Of a DNA stretch of 64,000 bases, positions 63,624 to 64,000 are shown in pieces; within the stretch, counting starts at the first letter, position 1, and the number at the start of each line of letters is the position of its first letter. This stretch comes from Punica granatum (taxonomy: Eukaryota > Streptophyta > Magnoliopsida > Myrtales > Lythraceae). The position numbers and the translations under genes are program-made. The stretch is from positions 20,516,354 through 20,580,353 of the forward strand of contig NC_045132.1 in assembly GCF_007655135.1 (NCBI RefSeq), written 5' to 3'. The notes under the pieces were generated by a model. That model saw only the letters and a list, made by a program, of their open reading frames with translations, had not been told where the DNA came from and searched no databases.

Positions 63624-64000
63624 ATACCAAACTGGAGTTCTAAAAAATCGATCTATCGGTTCGGTCTTAGTATGATTAATTAGGGTTGGGTTACGCCCAT
63701 AACCGATTGCATGTTGCCCTGCGTGTGGACACACGTGACGAATTGATTGGACCACGTGTCGAATGAGTGAGGGACTAGTACAAACTATTGTGGGCAAAAT
63801 CACTAAATGAATAATTGAAATACTACAATTTGAGGAGCAAAATATATAAATTATGAATGACCATGATTTTATGTTGGAATATCTAATGGATATGATTAGT
63901 GTCTTACCATGAGACATTATTTAGTGTTACGTTCTAAAAGCACTCAAAATTAATTAACATAATTAGATGGGAGAAGATTAAATGAAAAGTATATAGCCTT

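Overview
The window is nuclear DNA from a flowering plant, most likely a eudicot. The evidence is GT-AG introns in nearly every gene, AT-rich intergenic DNA full of MITE, SINE and LINE remnants, and proteins closest to known Arabidopsis families. I cannot name the species from the sequence alone. Gene names below rest on recalled family sequence features and were not checked by any search. Exon limits were set by hand from GT-AG sites, reading phase and family resemblance.

The left half (about 1-33.5 kb) is gene-rich. In order it holds: a plastid-type GET3D ATPase with an HSP20-like C-terminus (+, 1009-3666); the chloroplast-positioning actin factor CHUP1 (-, 4616-9014); a possible tiny two-exon ORF (-, 10743-11025); a plastid-targeted SLH-domain, coiled-coil membrane protein (-, 11807-15690); a cytochrome b561 (-, 16589-18142); a CROWDED NUCLEI lamina protein of the CRWN2/3 type (+, 19744-26357); and a secreted LRR protein of the PII-2/At3g25670 type (+, 30671-33470). 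About 7.5 kb further on is an isolated, intronless, 98-residue IDA/IDL-type secreted peptide precursor (+, 40973-41269).

The gene set is the main biological point. From memory, the same neighbours lie split over several Arabidopsis segments: GET3D with cytochrome b561 (At1g26090/At1g26100); IDL1, LRR, SLH and CHUP1 (At3g25655, 25670, 25680, 25690); IDA, LRR and CRWN3 (At1g68765, 68780, 68790); and CRWN2 with PII-2 (At1g13220/13230). This window appears to keep one merged, pre-fractionation order, which makes the small peptide gene the positional counterpart of IDA/IDL1. The genes do not form one pathway, although GET3D, CHUP1 and the SLH protein are all tied to chloroplasts.

The right part (41.3-64 kb) shows no convincing gene. 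It is a repeat landscape: a four-copy tRNA-like SINE family (all copies in minus orientation), a second SINE family with 4-5 copies, a decayed LINE 3' end with a recognisable reverse-transcriptase zinc-binding region, a 429-bp foldback MITE with an exact 9-bp target duplication, a decayed tandem array of about 381 bp, a 33-bp-arm hairpin, a 25-base poly-C run and several AT microsatellites. A separate ~405-bp tandem duplication lies at 34.35-35.16 kb.
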